From a bacterium (GTDB lineage Bacteria > Verrucomicrobiota > Verrucomicrobiae > Opitutales > Opitutaceae), in the NCBI GenBank assembly GCA_021780625.1, contig JAJXYI010000341.1, positions 1 to 16,567 on the forward strand: DNA of 16,567 bases. Direction: 5' to 3'. Every line of letters begins with the position of its first letter. Position 1 is the first letter of the stretch. A program made the position numbers and the translations under genes. Positions 15,659 to 16,567 of the stretch are shown piece after piece. Below the pieces are notes generated by a model. It made no database searches. It worked only from the letters and a program-made list of their open reading frames with translations, and was not told the DNA's origin.

Positions 15659-16337
15659 CGCCGCCTGGATCGCCGGGCTCCTGCAGGCCGGAGACTCGTA
15701 TTATCCGACCGGGGGATACGCGCACTCTTTCGGTCTGGAAGGCCTTGTCCAGGAGGGTGTGGTCCGCGACCGCGACACGCTGCGGGCCTTTCTCGACCTC
15801 ACGGTGCTGCCGGCGCTTCGTCATGCGGAGCTCCCGCTCGCGGCGCACGCCTGGCGTGCCCTCGGCGTGCCCGACTGGGAGGCGGTGGGTGAGCTGTGCC
15901 GCCTGTCCTCGGCGCTGAAGGCGCCTCGCGAATTGCGCACCGCCTCGGAAAACATCGGGCGCCAGCGTGCGGAGCTGGCTGCTGGGCTTCATGACTCGGC
16001 GCTCGCGCGCGACTTCGTGGCGCGCGCCGGCGCCTGGCCCGGCTCCTCTGCCGTTGCGGCGGCCCTGGAAGGCCGCGTGCTTGGTGCGCCCCTGGCCGGG
16101 GTGCTCACCGGACTGTTTTATTCGACCGTGGCGGCCGTGCTCGCGGCCGCGATGAAGATCCTGCGCATCGGCCAGAATGCGACGCAGGCGCTGCTGACCG
16201 GTGCCCTGGCCCGCGCTCCCGAGCTGATCGCCGCGGCCGAGGTGACACCCCTTGAGCGCATCGGTTGGTCCAATCCCTGGCTCGACATCGCCTCCGCCCG
16301 CCACGAAACCGCCGACTCCCGCCTTTTCATCTCATGA
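15630..16337 (+). CDS. ureF: Urease accessory protein UreF
   Basis: UreF, with UreG and UreD, forms the complex that activates urease with nickel. The 235-residue product has the family's N-terminal motif in the form GDSYYPTGGYAHSFGLEGLVQ (21-41), a central all-alpha region with SSALKAPRELRTASENIGRQ, and ends with DSRLFIS, matching the usual TRLF-Ser ending. The ATG at 15630 lies inside the His-tail codons of ureE, a 29-bp overlap implying coupled translation; the N-terminal motif falls at its usual distance from this start. A 123-bp repeat-containing gap follows before ureG. Confidence 0.93.
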   Translation: MSSATVTNTDAAWIAGLLQAGDSYYPTGGYAHSFGLEGLVQEGVVRDRDTLRAFLDLTVLPALRHAELPLAAHAWRALGVPDWEAVGELCRLSSALKAPRELRTASENIGRQRAELAAGLHDSALARDFVARAGAWPGSSAVAAALEGRVLGAPLAGVLTGLFYSTVAAVLAAAMKILRIGQNATQALLTGALARAPELIAAAEVTPLERIGWSNPWLDIASARHETADSRLFIS

Positions 16338-16340
16338 GAA

Positions 16341-16440
16341 GAAGCGAGGAGCGGGAATCGCGAATGAAGGTTGCGGCATCCCGCAGGCGCGGGATGCGGT
16401 GACATCATTCTCACTCCTCGCTCCTCGCTCCTCGATTCCC
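16341..16440. repeat. Inverted repeat array before ureG (family 2)
   Basis: Left arm 16341-16367 (GAAGCGAGGAGCGGGAATCG and on) and right arm 16405-16431 are inverted copies, matching at about 21 of 27 positions. The right arm also contains tandem CTCCTCG units. A related sequence lies upstream of ureA on the bottom strand. The arms enclose a perfect hairpin. Confidence 0.6.
16377..16396 (+). other. Perfect hairpin in the ureF-ureG gap
   Basis: CATCCCGC (16377-16384) and GCGGGATG (16389-16396) pair perfectly around the loop AGGC. No T-run follows, so it is unlikely to terminate transcription. It is the centre of the surrounding inverted repeat. Confidence 0.6.
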
Positions 16441-16460
16441 TCCCTCGCACCCTGATCTCC

Positions 16461-16567
16461 ATGTCTTCCTCCCGTCCTCCCCGAATCGGCATCGGCGGCC
16501 CCGTGGGCTCCGGCAAGACGATGCTCTGTCTGCGCCTCTGCCAGAAGCTCCGCGAGCGTTACTCGAT
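16461..16567 (+). CDS. ureG: Urease accessory GTPase UreG (3' end outside window)
   Basis: Only the first 35 codons are inside the window. They read [20 protein letters not shown] and on into [13 protein letters not shown], where GGPVGSGKT (12-20) is the P-loop in the exact form typical of UreG. This GTPase drives nickel delivery into urease with UreE, UreF and UreD. Position after ureF confirms the call. The start codon is the first ATG in the frame after the repeat region and puts the P-loop at the usual distance. No Shine-Dalgarno sequence is seen. Confidence 0.95.
   Translation, partial: MSSSRPPRIGIGGPVGSGKTMLCLRLCQKLRERYS

Overview
The window is one strand-biased, GC-rich bacterial segment: every convincing gene reads on the + strand. 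Gene content, protein style and the near-absence of Shine-Dalgarno sequences suggest a Gram-negative bacterium of the Verrucomicrobiota, most likely Opitutaceae. The BBP2-like outer-membrane barrel, the style of the PssA tail and the purine-rich intergenic repeats point the same way. This placement is an inference from recognition of protein families, not from a search.

Region 1 (1-5184) is housekeeping. It holds the 3' end of a probable pssA, a 230-bp gap with DnaA-box-like sequences and a good sigma70-type promoter, then dnaN (beta clamp). After these come an unrecognised three-helix membrane protein, moeA and moaC (molybdenum cofactor synthesis), and a divergent Sir2-family protein. From the membrane protein onward the genes lie 12-21 bp apart and probably form one transcription unit.

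Region 2 (5185-12358) is a urea-uptake operon: an outer-membrane BBP2-like porin followed by a complete urea ABC transporter, urtA (binding protein), urtB and urtC (permeases), urtD and urtE (ATPases). Upstream of the porin is a sigma54-type -24/-12 element, with a paired direct repeat further upstream that could be an enhancer-binding site. ACCA/TGGT dyads lie in both the porin and urtA leaders; the second closely resembles the NtrC consensus. Hairpins, one a textbook intrinsic terminator, separate porin from urtA and urtA from urtB. They could set a graded output: much porin and binding protein, less permease and ATPase.

Region 3 (12359-16567) is the urease operon ureA-ureB-ureC-ureE-ureF-ureG (ureG is cut by the window end; no ureD is seen). 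All UreC nickel-site residues are present, and UreC carries a 13-residue insertion relative to the Klebsiella enzyme. The three large gaps in this operon are filled by degenerate interspersed repeats of two families, one forming a 247-bp element with 28-29-bp terminal inverted repeats.

Taken together, regions 2 and 3 encode a route from outside the cell to ammonia: porin, periplasmic capture, ATP-driven import, hydrolysis by nickel urease, and nickel delivery by UreE/F/G. Control by nitrogen status is the natural reading of the sigma54 and NtrC-like signals.
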